From Nereocystis luetkeana (lineage: Eukaryota > Sar > Phaeophyceae > Laminariales > Laminariaceae): 64,000 nucleotides of DNA. Position 1 is the stretch's first letter, and each line of letters starts with the position of its first letter. The translations under genes were made by a program, and so were the position numbers. Shown here piece after piece: positions 1 through 10,640 of the stretch. The notes beneath the pieces are model-generated. The model saw only the letters and a program-made list of their open reading frames with translations, was not told the origin of the DNA and made no database searches. Where the stretch lies: assembly GCA_031213475.1 (NCBI GenBank), contig JARUPZ010000007.1, positions 11,084,958-11,148,957 on the forward strand. The letters are read 5' to 3'.

Positions 1-57
1 ACCCAAAGACCCTATAACTTATGTGTACGTTCAGCAGTGCAGTACTAAAAGGGTTGA
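1..57. mobile_element. Right end of a TTAA-type MITE (fragment cut by the window edge)
   Basis: The stretch ends in actaaaagggtt preceded by gcagtgcagt, closely matching the right end of the TTAA-flanked element at 7511-7607. The left part lies outside the window. It may belong to a minor TTAA-MITE family distinct from the common PBM family. Confidence 0.35.
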
Positions 58-531
58 AAGGTGTCCTCTACGACTTCCCCGACTCCTCCGCCACGCTGCA
101 AGACCGTTTTTTTCGGACCCTGTTTTTTCCCTCTTGCCGTGCGAGAGTTTCCGGCGCCTTCTCGGCCAATACCGCATCAACTGTTTACATAGAGCCCGGG
201 GCAACACCGTAGCATTAACGCCGCTCTCTCCCTCCAACAGGTCGATGAGAGCACCTGGCCCGCCAGCCTCATCCAACACCCATATTTTCTTCTGCTCCAG
301 CTCTAGCCGCCCCGACAGTGACTGTTTCAAAGAAAGGAGAAATAGGCCCCGCCACACGTTTAACTAACTACCAGGCACAAAAGATGTGAATTCCATCAAT
401 TCCTCCGGTCAGCGCGCCCCGGATGCATGCTGCAAGCAGCAGGGGTATAACAGCACCTGCCGTACTACCCTCTGTCAACGCCCCCGTCCTTTGTGTTGTC
501 CCCCCCCCCCCCCCCCGACCCTTCATGCGAC
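58..531. other. No gene seen; C-tract
   Basis: Small overlapping open frames on both strands (up to about 115 codons) with no recognisable domain. A run of about 17 C lies near 501-516 immediately before the tandem duplication that follows. Confidence 0.5.
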
Positions 532-817
532 TCGCCCTCCACCTCACGGCGCTTCGCAAAGCTTGGGGCAAGCAATGTCTGCCTAGTCGGTGAAAACCCG
601 ATATGCTCCGTCCCGGCATTATAGGGATGCGAGGGTCTATGGTCATACGACTACCGCCATGCATGAGATCGAGTTCGCCCTCCACCTCACGGCGCTTCGC
701 AAAGCTTGGGGCAAGCAATGTCTGCCTGGTCGGTGAAAACCCGACATGCTCCGTCCCGGCATTATAGGGAGGCGAAGGTCTATGGTCATACGACTACGGC
801 CATGCATGAGATCAAGT
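532..817. repeat. 143-bp tandem duplication (two units)
   Basis: Unit one is 532-674 and unit two 675-817. They differ at only a handful of positions, so the duplication is young. Both end in a stretch around ctatggtcatacgacta and catgcatgagatc. The inverse complement of that stretch recurs at 21497-21537, so the unit contains part of a dispersed repeat. A C-tract follows at 839-857, as one precedes the first unit. Confidence 0.9.
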
Positions 818-1117
818 ACATCTCTCCTATCGAGTACAACCCCCCCCCTCCCCCCCAAAAAGCCGAAAAAGTGGGGAAAAAAATGTGTTATCCCCGGGAA
901 ATGAGCGTCTTTTGTTTTGTGACGGGGTCCCCCCTACCTCTTGGATATCTCCGAGGACAACTTCATTCTCAAAATAGAGCGCCCCTCCCGAGGGACAGCA
1001 CGAACGAACGCCCTTGGGTCCGACGAGTCGCCGAAGGTCCAGCAAGGGCTTGCGGTGGCCTCGAGTCTTTAAACCCTTTCGTTTGGTGCCAGAGGGGCAA
1101 TGATCCTCCAGCTCCTG
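818..1117. other. No gene seen; C-tract
   Basis: Contains the C-rich run 839-857 and short open frames without recognisable features. Confidence 0.5.
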
Positions 1118-1218
1118 TTACGGGGGACCATAGTTAATAGGACCAAATATTGTTAGTAGAAATGGTTAAATATATAGGTTTTTATGCACACCACAGGTCC
1201 TATTAACTATGATCCCCC
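1118..1218 (+). mobile_element. TAM MITE copy 1 (TA-flanked, ~105 bp)
   Basis: Left end ttacgggggaccatag; right end is its degraded reverse complement with actatgatccccc. The internal segment starts aaatattgttagtag. A 17-bp near-identical direct repeat (atgatc-ccagctcct; 1100-1116 and 1209-1225) straddles the ends and is not the simple TA duplication seen at other copies, so the right end has been rearranged. Confidence 0.85.
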
Positions 1219-1570
1219 AGCTCCTAGTCACGAATACCCCCCGACGAAGGGTGCAAGAACCCCCGTGTTGTCCGTCCTTTTCTCATTATGCGCTTGCTCG
1301 TAGGTGCTGTGGAGACCAGACATCGCCGGTTAGTTTATCGAGCGCGAGGCACGCGGCGGCGGGGAAGCGAGCTCCACGCAAGTCTGTGGTGGATGTGTCG
1401 AGAACACAGTTTTTGTTAATAAACCCCCCAAAGGCGTTTTCTCCCCAGGGCCTTTTCGTTTTTTATTACCAAGACTCCTCCCTACGTCTGTGTTTTTCCA
1501 CGGGACAACGTTTTAAGAAAAGAAAAAAAGTCGCCCCCAGGGGGCGTTGACAGAGGATACTAGTATTAAG
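1219..1570. other. No gene seen
   Basis: A 113-codon open frame at 1209-1550 overlaps the MITE end, contains no recognisable domain and is probably chance. Confidence 0.45.
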
Positions 1571-1626
1571 GCATTTTCCTGAAGCTCCTCACTTGAGGAG
1601 CTCTCGATAGCTCGACCAAAAAATGG
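1571..1626. repeat. Short dispersed hairpin repeat (GCTCCTC...GAGGAGC), copy 1
   Basis: Core AGCTCCTCACTTGAGGAGCT at 1583-1602 is a near-perfect hairpin, preceded by cctga and followed by a cgaccaaaaa tract and tggct. The same arrangement recurs at 2778-2832 and, shorter, at 7786-7830. Looser hairpins with ctcctca/gaggag are at 10008, 27490, 9101, 9399, 15972 and 30166. Confidence 0.6.
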
Positions 1627-1714
1627 CTTTTAGGACCGCAGTCCCGTTTTGGGGACAAACTACTTAGAATTTTGGCTGCATTGTCCCCAAAACGGGGCTG
1701 CAGTCCTAAAGGGG
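1627..1714. mobile_element. PBM MITE copy 1 (TTAA-type near-palindrome)
   Basis: Two long arms, each containing accgcagtcccgttttgggg or its complement, meet at a short centre near tagaattttggctg. The flanking TTAA is eroded in this copy. Family assignment rests on arms shared with copies that keep TTAA on both sides (24478-24574, 62489-62585). Confidence 0.85.
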
Positions 1715-2100
1715 ATATCCCGACGAACAAACCCATGGCCTACGTATGACATGAAACGAATCATGCTGTGAAACACTACCAGGTACTATAGCGGGATAAC
1801 GACGTTATGAGGTGGTTCTTCGGTTGAGAAGCGCCCCCCCCCACCCGGTCAAATATGATGACCATAAGTGTACCACCCCTGACTTCAACCCCCTGTTATC
1901 GTACCTCGCGTCCTCGCGCGTCAGTGAGATCCGCGCGCCTACACATCTCGGAAAATAGCTTCCGTGTACCTTCCCTGTCTTCGCTCCACCATCGGGGCCA
2001 CCGTCGACTAGGAGTACACCCACCATCTTTTCATTTTACTTTTAGTTTTCATCCTCTGCCGGATGGGAACAAGCCATGCAACTTTAACCCTCGTTGGGGC
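1715..2100. other. No gene seen; one TACCAGGTA palindrome
   Basis: The 9-bp palindrome sits at 1777-1785 and is the only exact copy in the first 13.8 kb. A C-run lies near 1836. The overlapping frames show no domain. Confidence 0.5.
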
Positions 2101-2103
2101 TTA

Positions 2104-2346
2104 GGCTCATTCTTATCGGAGAGCGTTTTTTCCATAATTTCCAAAGTTTGGAAATTATTGGAGATGTGTATCAATATACGGAGGCGTTCTGTCACTATTC
2201 GTGAAATTCTCCAGAAGCAAAAAAAAACAAGTTCGTTGAATTTCACACATTTGGAAAAAAAACAGGCTAACATGGAAGACTGAAAAAATTCGCGAAACAT
2301 ATATGTCGAACATATGGAAATAAAAACTCCCCGATAAGAATGACCC
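2104..2346 (-). mobile_element. HBM-1 MITE copy 1 (PIF/Harbinger-like, TTA duplication)
   Basis: Flanked by TTA at 2101-2103 and 2347-2349. The ends are inverted repeats of the type GGNTCATTCTTATCGGAG. PIF/Harbinger elements are known for TWA target duplications and GGG-type ends; no transposase is present, so this is non-autonomous. The inner sequence, including a palindromic tttccaaagtttggaaa, recurs in opposite orientation at 37878-38100. Confidence 0.8.
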
Positions 2347-2510
2347 TTAAAAGGGGGGAATTAACGATGAAAAAGTGATGATTCCAGCGGCAGCGGCGGC
2401 GGTCACTCCGTAGTGATTGGGGGGGTATGATACAAGTTGGCGTCCGAGTTACAACGCACGGAGTCGCCCGGCACGGGCGCAGCACGATCCCACTCCTATA
2501 ATACTGCTGA

Positions 2511-2613
2511 GCGCTCACCGCGCTGCTCGTGCGTGTGTATGTATGTGTGTGTATGTGTGTTCTTCACATTGGAGAACACATAAATACACACACAGGAGCA
2601 GCGCGGTGAGCGC
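2511..2613. repeat. Inverted repeat with 18-bp perfect arms and a TG/CA-rich loop
   Basis: Arms gcgctcaccgcgctgctc (2511-2528) and its exact complement (2596-2613) enclose a gtgtgtatgtatgtg tract and a partial acacata tract. It could form a cruciform or be a solitary MITE; no target duplication is obvious. Confidence 0.75.
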
Positions 2614-2777
2614 CCAGAAGTACGCTCATAGACGGCTGACAACACCGAAGTTGCAGTCGTTGCTTTTGTCGCTCATCTCGTTGTCCCAGAAGGCGGTAAG
2701 CTCACCACATTTTCCACGTACAGTGTATACTTCTTGTGTGTTGCGACGCATGGTTTGGTAGGCGTGCACCTGAGCTA

Positions 2778-2832
2778 GTTTTTCAGGTTCCTCACTGGAG
2801 GAGCTCTATGGATCGGCCAAAAACGGCTCAGA
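2778..2832. repeat. Short dispersed hairpin repeat, copy 2
   Basis: Carries ttcctcactggaggagctc then ggccaaaaacggct, matching the repeat at 1571-1626 with substitutions in the hairpin stem. Confidence 0.55.
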
Positions 2833-2959
2833 AAAAAAGTGTGTGCTTAACCCGATAAGCGCAACCAATCCCTATGGACTACGCAGGTCTGTATCGGAGA
2901 GTGTAATAAAAACAAACGATATTTGGGAACGAACATATACGAGTTCCTCAGTTGACAGA

Positions 2960-3375
2960 CACCCACCCCCCTCGTTCGTCGTTTTCAACGGACTTCCACC
3001 CCCCCTCGTTCGTTGTTTTCAACGGACTTCCACCCTCTCCTTCATTGTTTTCAACAGACTTCCACCCCCCTCGTTCGTCGTTTTCAACGGACTTCCACCC
3101 CCCCCTCGTTCGTTGTTTTCAACGGACTTCCACCCTCTCCTTCATTGTTTTCAACAGACTTCCACCCCCCTCGTTCGTCGTTTTCAACGGACTTCCACCC
3201 CCCCTCGTTCGTTGTTTTCAACGGACTTCCACCCCCCCTCGTTCGTTGTTTTCAACTAAATTTCACCCCCTCGGGGGCGTTGTTTTTCAACGGACTGCTA
3301 CCCCCCTCGTTCGTTGTTTTCAACGGACTTCCACCCCCCCTCGTTCGTTGGTGTCAATGGACTTCCACCCCACCG
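2960..3375. repeat. ~33-bp minisatellite with a three-unit higher-order pattern
   Basis: Units contain ttcaacggacttccacccc followed by a variant of ctcgttcgttgtt. Three variants (cgttcgtcg, cgttcgttg, tccttcattg) repeat in the same order at least twice before the array decays toward 3375. The open frames it creates on the plus strand in all three phases follow from the period being near a multiple of three and are not evidence of a protein. Confidence 0.9.
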
Positions 3376-4384
3376 CGTTTTTCTCGCCCCCGCGACCGAC
3401 TCTCTCCGCCACTGCGGGCCTCGCTCGTATTATTGCGTCTGGTAACCCTCTCAGGACTCAACCGCTGCGAGATTGAGGGATAATGCAATGGTTGGTGTAC
3501 GAGTTAAGATGGTTGGAAGGGGTCGTAAGACAACGGGCGTAAACGTATGAGAAACAAAAATGCGAGCCAAGCACGACACACCATCACCCCATATAGGTTA
3601 CCGCGTGCTGGCCACACGCAAGGCAGCAGCACCTCCTGGGACGAATTTCCTGGATGACTTTCCGTCAAAAACGACGGGGGCACACAGAACGAAAAAAATG
3701 GCATTTGAGAAGACCTCGCCGAGATCTCGCCACAGACCCATCGCTCGGCGTTTCGCGCTGTACTCATCCATTGTCGAGGGGGAAAAAAAAGCGCCGGGGG
3801 GATGTGTGTTTTGTTATCTTGCGTGTTGTGCGGTAGCTATCTGACGGATACGGTCGTCAAAATGCACCTCAGGTTTAACCATGTTGGGCAGTTTGAGAGT
3901 TGCATTGGTTGAGGTGCCCCGCTCGTCAGCGATGAATGTTTCGGTTCAAAAGGGCAACCCTTACCGCAGCAAACACGCCTCCATCATCACGCGGTCCTTC
4001 GACTTGAAACTCGCAGCCGCCTAGCATCGTCCAAAGCCACAAAGCACCACACGCGTATACACCGAGTTGGTTTTTATAGGGATTTCCCCCTCTCCAAACA
4101 CGGTAGTGGGGTCGCCCGGAAACAGAACCCTACCTCCGTCCCTCCTGATTCAGACCGCTTCAAGCCCAACCACCCCCGGCAGCTCTACAGTAGCATATAC
4201 CGATAGTCCTCAACCAGGACACCTCGTCTCTCCCGGCTCTGGTAAGACTCTGGTAGCGTCGGCGCCACGCTTATACTGGGCGTCGCCACTACACGGAGCG
4301 TCACTACCCAGGAAACGTCCCTCGCACCCACCACCCTATGGTGTACGCGTGAAGGTCAAAACTGTGAGGTACCGGTATTTTACA
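3376..4384. other. No recognised gene; weak dispersed repeat inside
   Basis: A 128-codon plus frame at 4067-4453 is rich in Pro, Ser and Thr but runs into a G-tract. The segment 3690-3835 shares the core catcgctcggcgttt and a cttgcg tail with 22055-22217, pointing to an old dispersed repeat. Nothing else is recognisable. Confidence 0.4.
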
Positions 4385-4505
4385 ACTGGGGGGGGGGGGG
4401 GGGTAGGGAGGGAGAGGGGAGTCGAACCAATTTGTTGCTTGCCCTACTCGTAGGTCTTTGACCATTGACCACGCACCCCTTTCGAGACGGAGCACCGCCC
4501 TTATT
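4385..4505 (-). mobile_element. REP-V copy 1: tRNA-like fragment joined to a poly(C) tail
   Basis: Read on the minus strand it begins with an A-box-like tgcgtggtcaatgg, then a good B box ggttcgactcc near 4418-4428, and ends in C-rich sequence that becomes an uninterrupted C run (G run 4388-4403 on the plus strand). This suits a tRNA-derived SINE or retro-tRNA. Copies at 21374-21462 and 21551-21637 also end in G/C runs. Confidence 0.5.
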
Positions 4506-5093
4506 CCTAATAAGAGGCACCTCCAACACTTGAGGTGCTCATTGTGCCTTTTCCATATACTTACGTAAAAGCGTTCTGCTCAGCTTATGCCCTTCCTGCG
4601 TCGCCTTTTGTGGCCACCATCTACTTCCTAGGGATAGCGAACGTTCTATCGCTAATACATGGTGTGCTAAACTTATCCAAGCCGCATTTTTCTTGTTTAA
4701 GCTTCTCCCCCTCCAGTACATGTATGTGGCGAGGACGATGGGGTGGGGTGGGGTGGGGTAGGGTGTGTGAACAGCTTTGCACAAAAGAAGGACGCTGTTT
4801 CCGGGAGGTTACAGTGGCGGGGCGTCAACTGCCTTCGTGACTCTTTGCAGGCACTCACGAAGGTAAAAAGTGTGGAGGGAAAGAAAGAGGGACACTCGAT
4901 GGCGTGTATAGGCATCGTCCCCGCAACGGCCATCACCACCGCTCAGGTAACGTCCTCTATGGTCAAGCCGAAACCAAACAGCACACACCTATGATATGAA
5001 TCCCAGGGGTGTACTCAAGATACTACCCACGAAAGGAAACCGTCGAACGGTCGCTGCAGGCCGATTTGGTCACGGTCGAAGCCTTCAAAAATC
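4506..5093. other. No gene seen
   Basis: Contains a short hairpin gaggcacctc...gaggtgctc near 4514-4541 and a GGGGT run near 4739-4762. Overlapping frames on both strands show no domain. Confidence 0.45.
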
Positions 5094-5205
5094 GTGCAGA
5101 TCAGGGCATATATAATAAATCGGACAGATCACTATCAATATAAATCACTACATAAAGCACTATATAAATCACCATATAAATCACTAGACAGATCACTACC
5201 TGGAT
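5094..5205. repeat. Short tandem repeat based on ataaatcactat
   Basis: About eight imperfect 12-bp units (variants ataaatcaccat, agacagatcact) run through this AT-rich stretch; it ends beside an eroded tacctgga. Confidence 0.7.
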
Positions 5206-5965
5206 CGTATGTTCGCCATTATGAGATGTTGCGCAAGACCCTCATCATACAGATCCCACGCGGCAGACGCAATCGACGGTAGTTTTTCTTTTCAGACAAT
5301 GTCAATCAGAAACTCTTGCCCGCCGCGAAATATCTTGGGATCGTGAAAGGGGGATGTGATATACCCTGATCTGATGCTTGCAAGCTTCGATGTCCTCCAA
5401 TACTGGAAACCTCGAAGAGGACGACGAGCGGGAGACGCGGAATGTGACCAGTTCGTGCTTCGTTGAGGGGAAACCCCGTGGCGGGCGGGCTGGCGGGAGG
5501 GCGGCGCTGGCGGAGTTTGCTGTAGGTGCTCTTAACTTTCGGGAGGTGCGAGTCTCAATGCATTAGTTGTTCGTTAACCCACCATTGCGAGCATGTGAGC
5601 CGTCGTACGATTGATAGACGCCTTCGGTACCACTGTTGGTACTGGGGTGGCAGGAATAAGTGGCGATGATAGTGTGATGCGGAGAGGCGTTCGTAAATAG
5701 CGCGGGGGACTTTCGAGCAGACCTGTAGTCCATGTCGAAAATAAAGAAGTGTGACAGGGCATCCCCAGAGAGGGATATAGCGGTCGATGCTGGATGCCCG
5801 TGGTAAATGGCGCGTTGAAGTGCGCATCTGCCGCGGAGTACGTGTCGTTGCGGGGGCCGCCGAAACGGTCGGCGAATGCTACGATACAGGCGTCCCCTCG
5901 TCGTGTGATGGGTTTAGGCCGACTCGAGCTGCGGTGGGGAGGGGTTGCCCCCGTTTTCACAGCCA
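5206..5965. other. No recognised gene; 128-codon minus frame at 5574-5960
   Basis: The minus frame has mixed composition and no low-complexity tract, but plus-strand frames overlap it and I recognise no motif. It may be a decayed exon or chance. Confidence 0.25.
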
Positions 5966-6062
5966 GGTTTAAGCAAAAACGTCAGGAGACATGTCTAGCA
6001 AGGGAAAACGAGTGCTGTCAAGGGTATCGGGCCGAGTGTTCATCGCTATAAGCTACTGGTAG
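5966..6062 (-). repeat. REP-P copy 1 (partial)
   Basis: Contains aaacgtcaggagacatgtc, tagcaaggg, gctgtcaagggt and gggccgagtgtt in the same order as the complements of 36330-36510 and 56305-56500. Unknown class; marked by repeated tgtcaag/cttgaca. Confidence 0.6.
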
Positions 6063-6496
6063 TCGTTTGGTTGGCAGCCAAGGCAGGTCTAGGGAAGTTT
6101 TCTCTCTGTCAGGAGGCGCTCTACGATAGAGGTTCGCCCTGGTTCTATAGAGACTCTTCTTTAAGGAGCTCCACACCTCACCCGAAAACTGACCTCAGCA
6201 ATCAATCAAACTGCATCCCGATGGATAATCCCGTAGCACCTGTATACCAAAATGTTTTTTTTTTCCCAGACAAGATTGGCATTCCGACTATTTTGGGTTA
6301 AGGAACCCCGACATTCAGACAACATTTATTTAGCGGAAATATGGTACCTCTATCGTAGAACGCGTCTCAGGGGGGGGGAAGTGATGTTTCCTCAACAGTT
6401 TGTGCCTTTCTTGCAGATGGCCCCTCATTTTTTCTAGTTGACTCTAATTTCGGACATGTTGTGTCCGTAACCACCCTGTCCTAAACCGTTCCCGTT
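6063..6496. other. No gene seen
   Basis: Short frames only; one ggagctc half-hairpin near 6168 resembles the dispersed hairpin repeat. Confidence 0.45.
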
Positions 6497-7450
6497 ATTT
6501 TTCATCGAGGTCGCTCTTGAGACTAGGACTGACAATTGCGACGATATTCTTCAAGTGTTGGATGAGGCTACTCGTAGCTACCATGTGTTCATTCTGTTGA
6601 TCGGGCGCGACGTAGACCTGCTTGTCGGTGATGACGGGGAAATAATTTGGTACGACCGATAAAAAATGACGGCAGCACTGTCCGGCGGAAATGAAAGTAA
6701 AAATCTTGAATTTCGGAGGAACGAGTAGGAGGAACCAAAATCGACTTTAGACGTGCCTTGGAAAGTAAACCTTGAGGCTGGGAGGAGAGAGCAGGAGCCA
6801 AGATCGGTATTTGACGTGCGGTGGAATCGAAACCTTCCGGAGGGGAGGAGAGAGCAGGAGACAAGACGTCGCTTATGGACGTGGAAAAGTCGTCCGGGAG
6901 CTCGCAGAGAACATCTCCGCCCAAAGCCAGATAGTTCGGATATATCGCGGCTCCCACCGTAACTGCCATGTCCTTCACAGTTTCTGCCCTTTTTCTTCGA
7001 GATCGCTACGTGTACGTATCGTGGGGCTGAAGTGCGGCGACACTTTCGAGTGTTGATTAACGCTACCGAGAAGGTCATGGATCAGTCGACCGCAACATCG
7101 GCCTGCTTGACGGTGATGACGACGGGGGGTTGGTTGTATTCTGTACGGCCGAGAAATGGAAAGGGAAGGCGCTGTTCGGCGGAAACGAGAAGAAGCTTGA
7201 ATCTGGGGCGAGAGAGCAGGAGGAGCCGAATTCGGAGTTGGACGTACGGGGGAATGGAAATATTGGAGCCGAGCGGAGAGAGCCGGAGCCAAGATCGGTT
7301 TGAACGAACTTTCGAACGGAATTAATCGCAGGGGAGGAGAGAGCAGGAGTCGAAGTCGGTCATGGTCGTGGGAAACTCGTCCGAGAACTCGGAGAGGCCA
7401 CAGCACTAATTGCCGAAGGCGAGCAGGCAAACTCACAAAAAAAAGTCGAG
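6497..7450 (+). pseudogene. Tandemly duplicated coding relic, two ~487-bp units
   Basis: The two units (about 6497-6983 and 6984-7450) align along their length: gtggaaaagtcgtc at 6881 answers gtgggaaactcgtc at 7368. Each unit shows protein-like plus-strand stretches, for example DLLVGDDGEIIWYDR in the first and GLLDGDDDGGLVVF in the second, then a charged segment with EEPKSTLDV versus EEPNSELDV, then RGKVVRELAEN versus RGKLVRELGEA. The same reading phase in both copies argues for former coding sequence, but stops and phase changes make it non-functional. The inner gggaggagagagcaggag is itself repeated. I do not recognise the family. Confidence 0.45.
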
Positions 7451-7510
7451 CGTGATGTCACGGCAAGAGCGGAGGATGCCTGCCTGTCCCAGAGGGCGGG
7501 AAGCAACATG

Positions 7511-7607
7511 TTAACCCCTTTAGGAGGGCACTACCGTTGTGCGGGCAAAGCACTTGGAATTATAGTCAATTCTAGGCTTGTGTGCACTGCACTACTAAAA
7601 AGGTTAA
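7511..7607. mobile_element. Second TTAA-type MITE family member
   Basis: TTAA at 7511-7514 and 7604-7607 encloses a sequence starting cccctttagg and ending actaaaaagg, the same outer ends as PBM but with different, imperfectly palindromic arms. The fragment at 1-57 appears to be another copy. Confidence 0.55.
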
Positions 7608-7744
7608 GTTGGTCTATCGCGTATAGGCACGGGCCAAGACTTTTGGAGCGGCGGGCCGTCTCTGATCCAGGCGAGGTACATAGGTGTCTTTCTGACGGGC
7701 GTTTTTTATATCAGCCACAGGGATGATGTCGTGTATACCTGGCT

Positions 7745-7778
7745 ATCCCTGAACGGGACTGCGGTTCTCAAATGGTTA
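7745..7778. mobile_element. PBM fragment (right arm only)
   Basis: Gaacgggactgcggttct followed by caaatggttat matches the right arm of PBM; the left arm is missing. Confidence 0.6.
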
Positions 7779-7785
7779 TTATCTC

Positions 7786-7830
7786 TCAAGGCTCCTCACT
7801 TGAGGATCTCTCTCGATTATATATATTGAG
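7786..7830. repeat. Short dispersed hairpin repeat, copy 3
   Basis: Ggctcctcacttgaggat followed by ctctcgatt, as in 1571-1626, and immediately right of a PBM fragment; copy 1 likewise adjoins a PBM. Confidence 0.5.
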
Positions 7831-8161
7831 AAATCATGAAAAAAAAGTTGTTAGCTCTGTGAGAGCGAAAACTTCCTCGAAACTCATCTTTGCAAGCTTG
7901 GTGTCAATGCTTCAATGTACATACTCGTATGTACGTCATCCAACAACCGATTATGAGAACGAGTTGTATGCCGATACACAATCGCACGGGCTACGCAGTG
8001 TATCTGAAATAAATTTGTACTAAACCTACACTTGACCATCGCCACCCCCCTCGTCTTGATAGCAAGCGTCGATAACGCCTACTATTATTGACGTCCGCGG
8101 ACCGACGTCGCGGGAACCCCGCCCCCCTGGTCGCTAGGGCAGTAGTTACGATAGGGCATGC

Positions 8162-8181
8162 CTTGTTGTTGTTGTTGCTGA

Positions 8182-8262
<81 letters not shown>

Positions 8263-8372
8263 AGTAGTAGTTGTTGTTGTTGTTCTCACATTAACTCATC
8301 GCCACAATACATCGCAGTCCGTGGTCGCAGGACAGGCTCCAATAACTCTGGAGTGGAAGGCTACCTTGGTTA
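8162..8372 (-). mobile_element. REP-D copy 4: 3' end with a greatly expanded (AAC)n tail
   Basis: On the plus strand a (GTT)n tract of about 120 bp (8162-8284, interrupted by a few GTA) runs into tctcacattaactc and then the REP-D body segment gtccgtggtcgcagg and ctctggagtggaa. In sense orientation this is the REP-D 3' end followed by an AAC tail, so the microsatellite most likely grew from a retrotransposon tail. Confidence 0.75.
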
Positions 8373-9096
8373 TAAGCTTCCCTCCTTAACGATGTGTCGT
8401 GCATGCTCCTTGTCGGCTTGAATCGAATATATTCTAAATACCGCAGCAGTAGTAGCAGCAGTCCCTTTTATATCGCTCTAAACCAGTAAATGCCCCACTT
8501 TCCCTTCTTGAAGGCTCCTCCTTTCACCTCCCCCCCTCGACAAGACCCTCGTTTACCCCAACTACTCCTCGTCAACCTCCCACCCTCCCGTCATCGGCAG
8601 CAAGCAATGCGTGATACACCTACAGTACGTAGGATTTTTCATCGGGTTGTGGAATTTCCTTTGCTCCTCTCAAAAAAACAAACTGGCGAGGCATATAACG
8701 CGTGTGCTATAATCAAGTCGGGAGGAGCCCTTCAACAAAACTATAGCACAGTGTTACCTCTGCCGCCACGCTTGCCACTATTATTGTGGTTAGCACCCCT
8801 GGTGGTTTTGGTCAGCTGTAAGACCGGTCCCGTGTTTCGAAAACTATACAGACGTTTGCCACGGTATATAGCGATCACCATGTTACAGAGCTTCTCAGAG
8901 GCGCCTTTTTCGTCACTTGAGGACTTCTGCACTATTCTTAGTACCAAGTTCACTTGAAAGCCTGGCTTTCAAGAAAACCCGGAGACTCAACCAACCCGAT
9001 GACGAAGCGATCAATCTCACGGCCGGCCTATAGTTATACAGGTCTTCTGTGACGAAAAATCATTGCAAGAAAAAAAAACACTGATTTTGGGTAGTT
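8373..9096. other. No recognised gene; 155-codon plus frame at 8490-8957
   Basis: The frame begins at an ATG and is Pro/Leu-rich; its middle is also open on the minus strand. No domain or signal recognised. It could be chance or a decayed exon. Confidence 0.25.
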
Positions 9097-9160
9097 CCTG
9101 TCCTCAGCTGAGAAGCCCCACCAGCCAGAAAACAACTGGCCAACAAGTGTCACCCCCGTT
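9097..9160. repeat. Short dispersed repeat around cctcagctgagaagcccc
   Basis: Shares the hairpin-like core and a downstream ggccaacaagtg with 15968-16030 (ggccacaaagtg). A third, weaker site is at 9395-9415. Confidence 0.45.
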
Positions 9161-9763
9161 GTAGAAGGCGTTTATTCCACGGGGCCCGGGCGTCTGCCCT
9201 TAAGATGCATGCCACGATAGAAGCGCACCTGGAAAAATGTGAGGGTCTTCTCATATGCACGTCACCCAAAAACCTGACCTGTACAAAAATGAAAGTGAAT
9301 AACCCGACGAATTAATGTCATGGGACTATGTGTTTTTATTTTCGAAAAATACTAGATAACGCACAAATGATATTCGAGCAATACTGATATTTTTTCAGCT
9401 GAGGAGCCCCCGTGTTACGGTAGTGCTTTGGGTGATGAAAAAAGGCCGGTAGTTGCCTGTGGGTACAGGTGTTGGGCTCGTATTTTTGTGGCACTTGGGA
9501 GGTGTTATCTTAGATGGAAAACCAGGGGTGTGCCGGCGAGGCACGAGTCTCGCTCTCAGTCTCTCAACGTGCTCGAAAGGAATACGCTTGCTCTTCTTCT
9601 ATCTCTCAGCAATCAACATTCCTGAGTACCAACGAGTACGCTCTCAATAGGCAAATCTAGCAAGGGATACATCGTGTCCCGACCTTGAACATAACACCCG
9701 TCGGTCAGGAATTAATTGGCCAAATATGGCCACCCCTATAGTGCCCCAGGTGGCTGGGACCCT

Positions 9764-9930
9764 CTGCACAATGTGGGCGTAAGAACAATCCTTGTGTGGA
9801 GACATCGAGCGCTGTAGCAAAAACCCCACAAGGGGTCGACAACGTCTCGTGTCGTTACACGCCTAGTGATGGTGTGCTACATTTGTTTGATGTCTCCACA
9901 AGGATTGTTTTTACGTCCGCATTCTGCAAC
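9764..9930. mobile_element. Unclassified MITE with ~42-bp inverted ends
   Basis: Left end tgcacaatgtgggcgtaaga runs into acaatccttgtgtggagacatc; the right end at 9888-9930 is its complement with a few changes. The interior (gtctcgtgtcgttacacg) is not palindromic. No target duplication is visible at the edges. Confidence 0.65.
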
Positions 9931-10167
9931 GGGGGGGAGGGGGGCGGTCCCTGCCACCCGTAACGTTTCGTCCAAAAAAATTATGATTGATTGACGGGGG
10001 CGAGGCGGCTCCTCACCCGAGGAACTATCAGTCTGATAGTTCCCTAGGTTTACCTAGGATTTCTGAGAGCAAATTTAAAACCTGTCCTACTGGACAAAAT
10101 GACAAAAAAAGCGATACACCACTGATTTTTTTGCCATTTACGGTGCAAAATTCCAAAGATGAAACGG

Positions 10168-10640
10168 GGGATCTGATCCGATCTGTCTGATGAAACCGAG
10201 ATCTGATCATTTTGGTGTTTGGGATGTGATATGATCTGTCCGATGAACCAGAGATCTTATCTGATCTGCAATGAAGGGGGGATCTTATCCGACCGATCTG
10301 ATATGATCTGTCCAATGAAACGGGGATCTGATCTGCCTCATCTGATCTGATCTGATCTGTCCGATTTGATATTAAATGATCTGCCCGATCTGATCTGATC
10401 TGTCCGATGAAACGGGGAATCTGATACGTCCATTCGGGTATGATCTGTCCGATGAACCGGGGATCTGATACGTCCGATCTGACCGGGCATGATCTGCCCG
10501 ACCTGATATGATCTGTTCGGTGAAACGGGGAATCTGATATGTCCAATCTGGTTTGATCTCTCCAATGAACCGGGAATCTGATCTGTCCAATCTTACCTGA
10601 GATGGTCTAACCGTTATGATCTGATCTGATCTGTCCGATG
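10168..10640. repeat. Minisatellite of gatctgtccgatgaaacgggg-type units
   Basis: Units mix gatctgatctg, tccgatgaa(a/c)c and ggggatctgat in variable order, with a longer unit containing atacgtccga that recurs. The reading frames of up to 172 codons on the minus strand (RSDQIRSGRS-like) are products of the repeat. Confidence 0.85.

Noticed and set aside
2843-3483. Three overlapping plus frames of 138-174 codons
   Set aside because: Direct translation of the 33-bp minisatellite in all phases.
8162-8284. (GTT)n as an independent microsatellite or coding polyvaline/polyasparagine tract
   Set aside because: It joins directly to a REP-D 3' end as in other copies, so a retrotransposon tail explains it.
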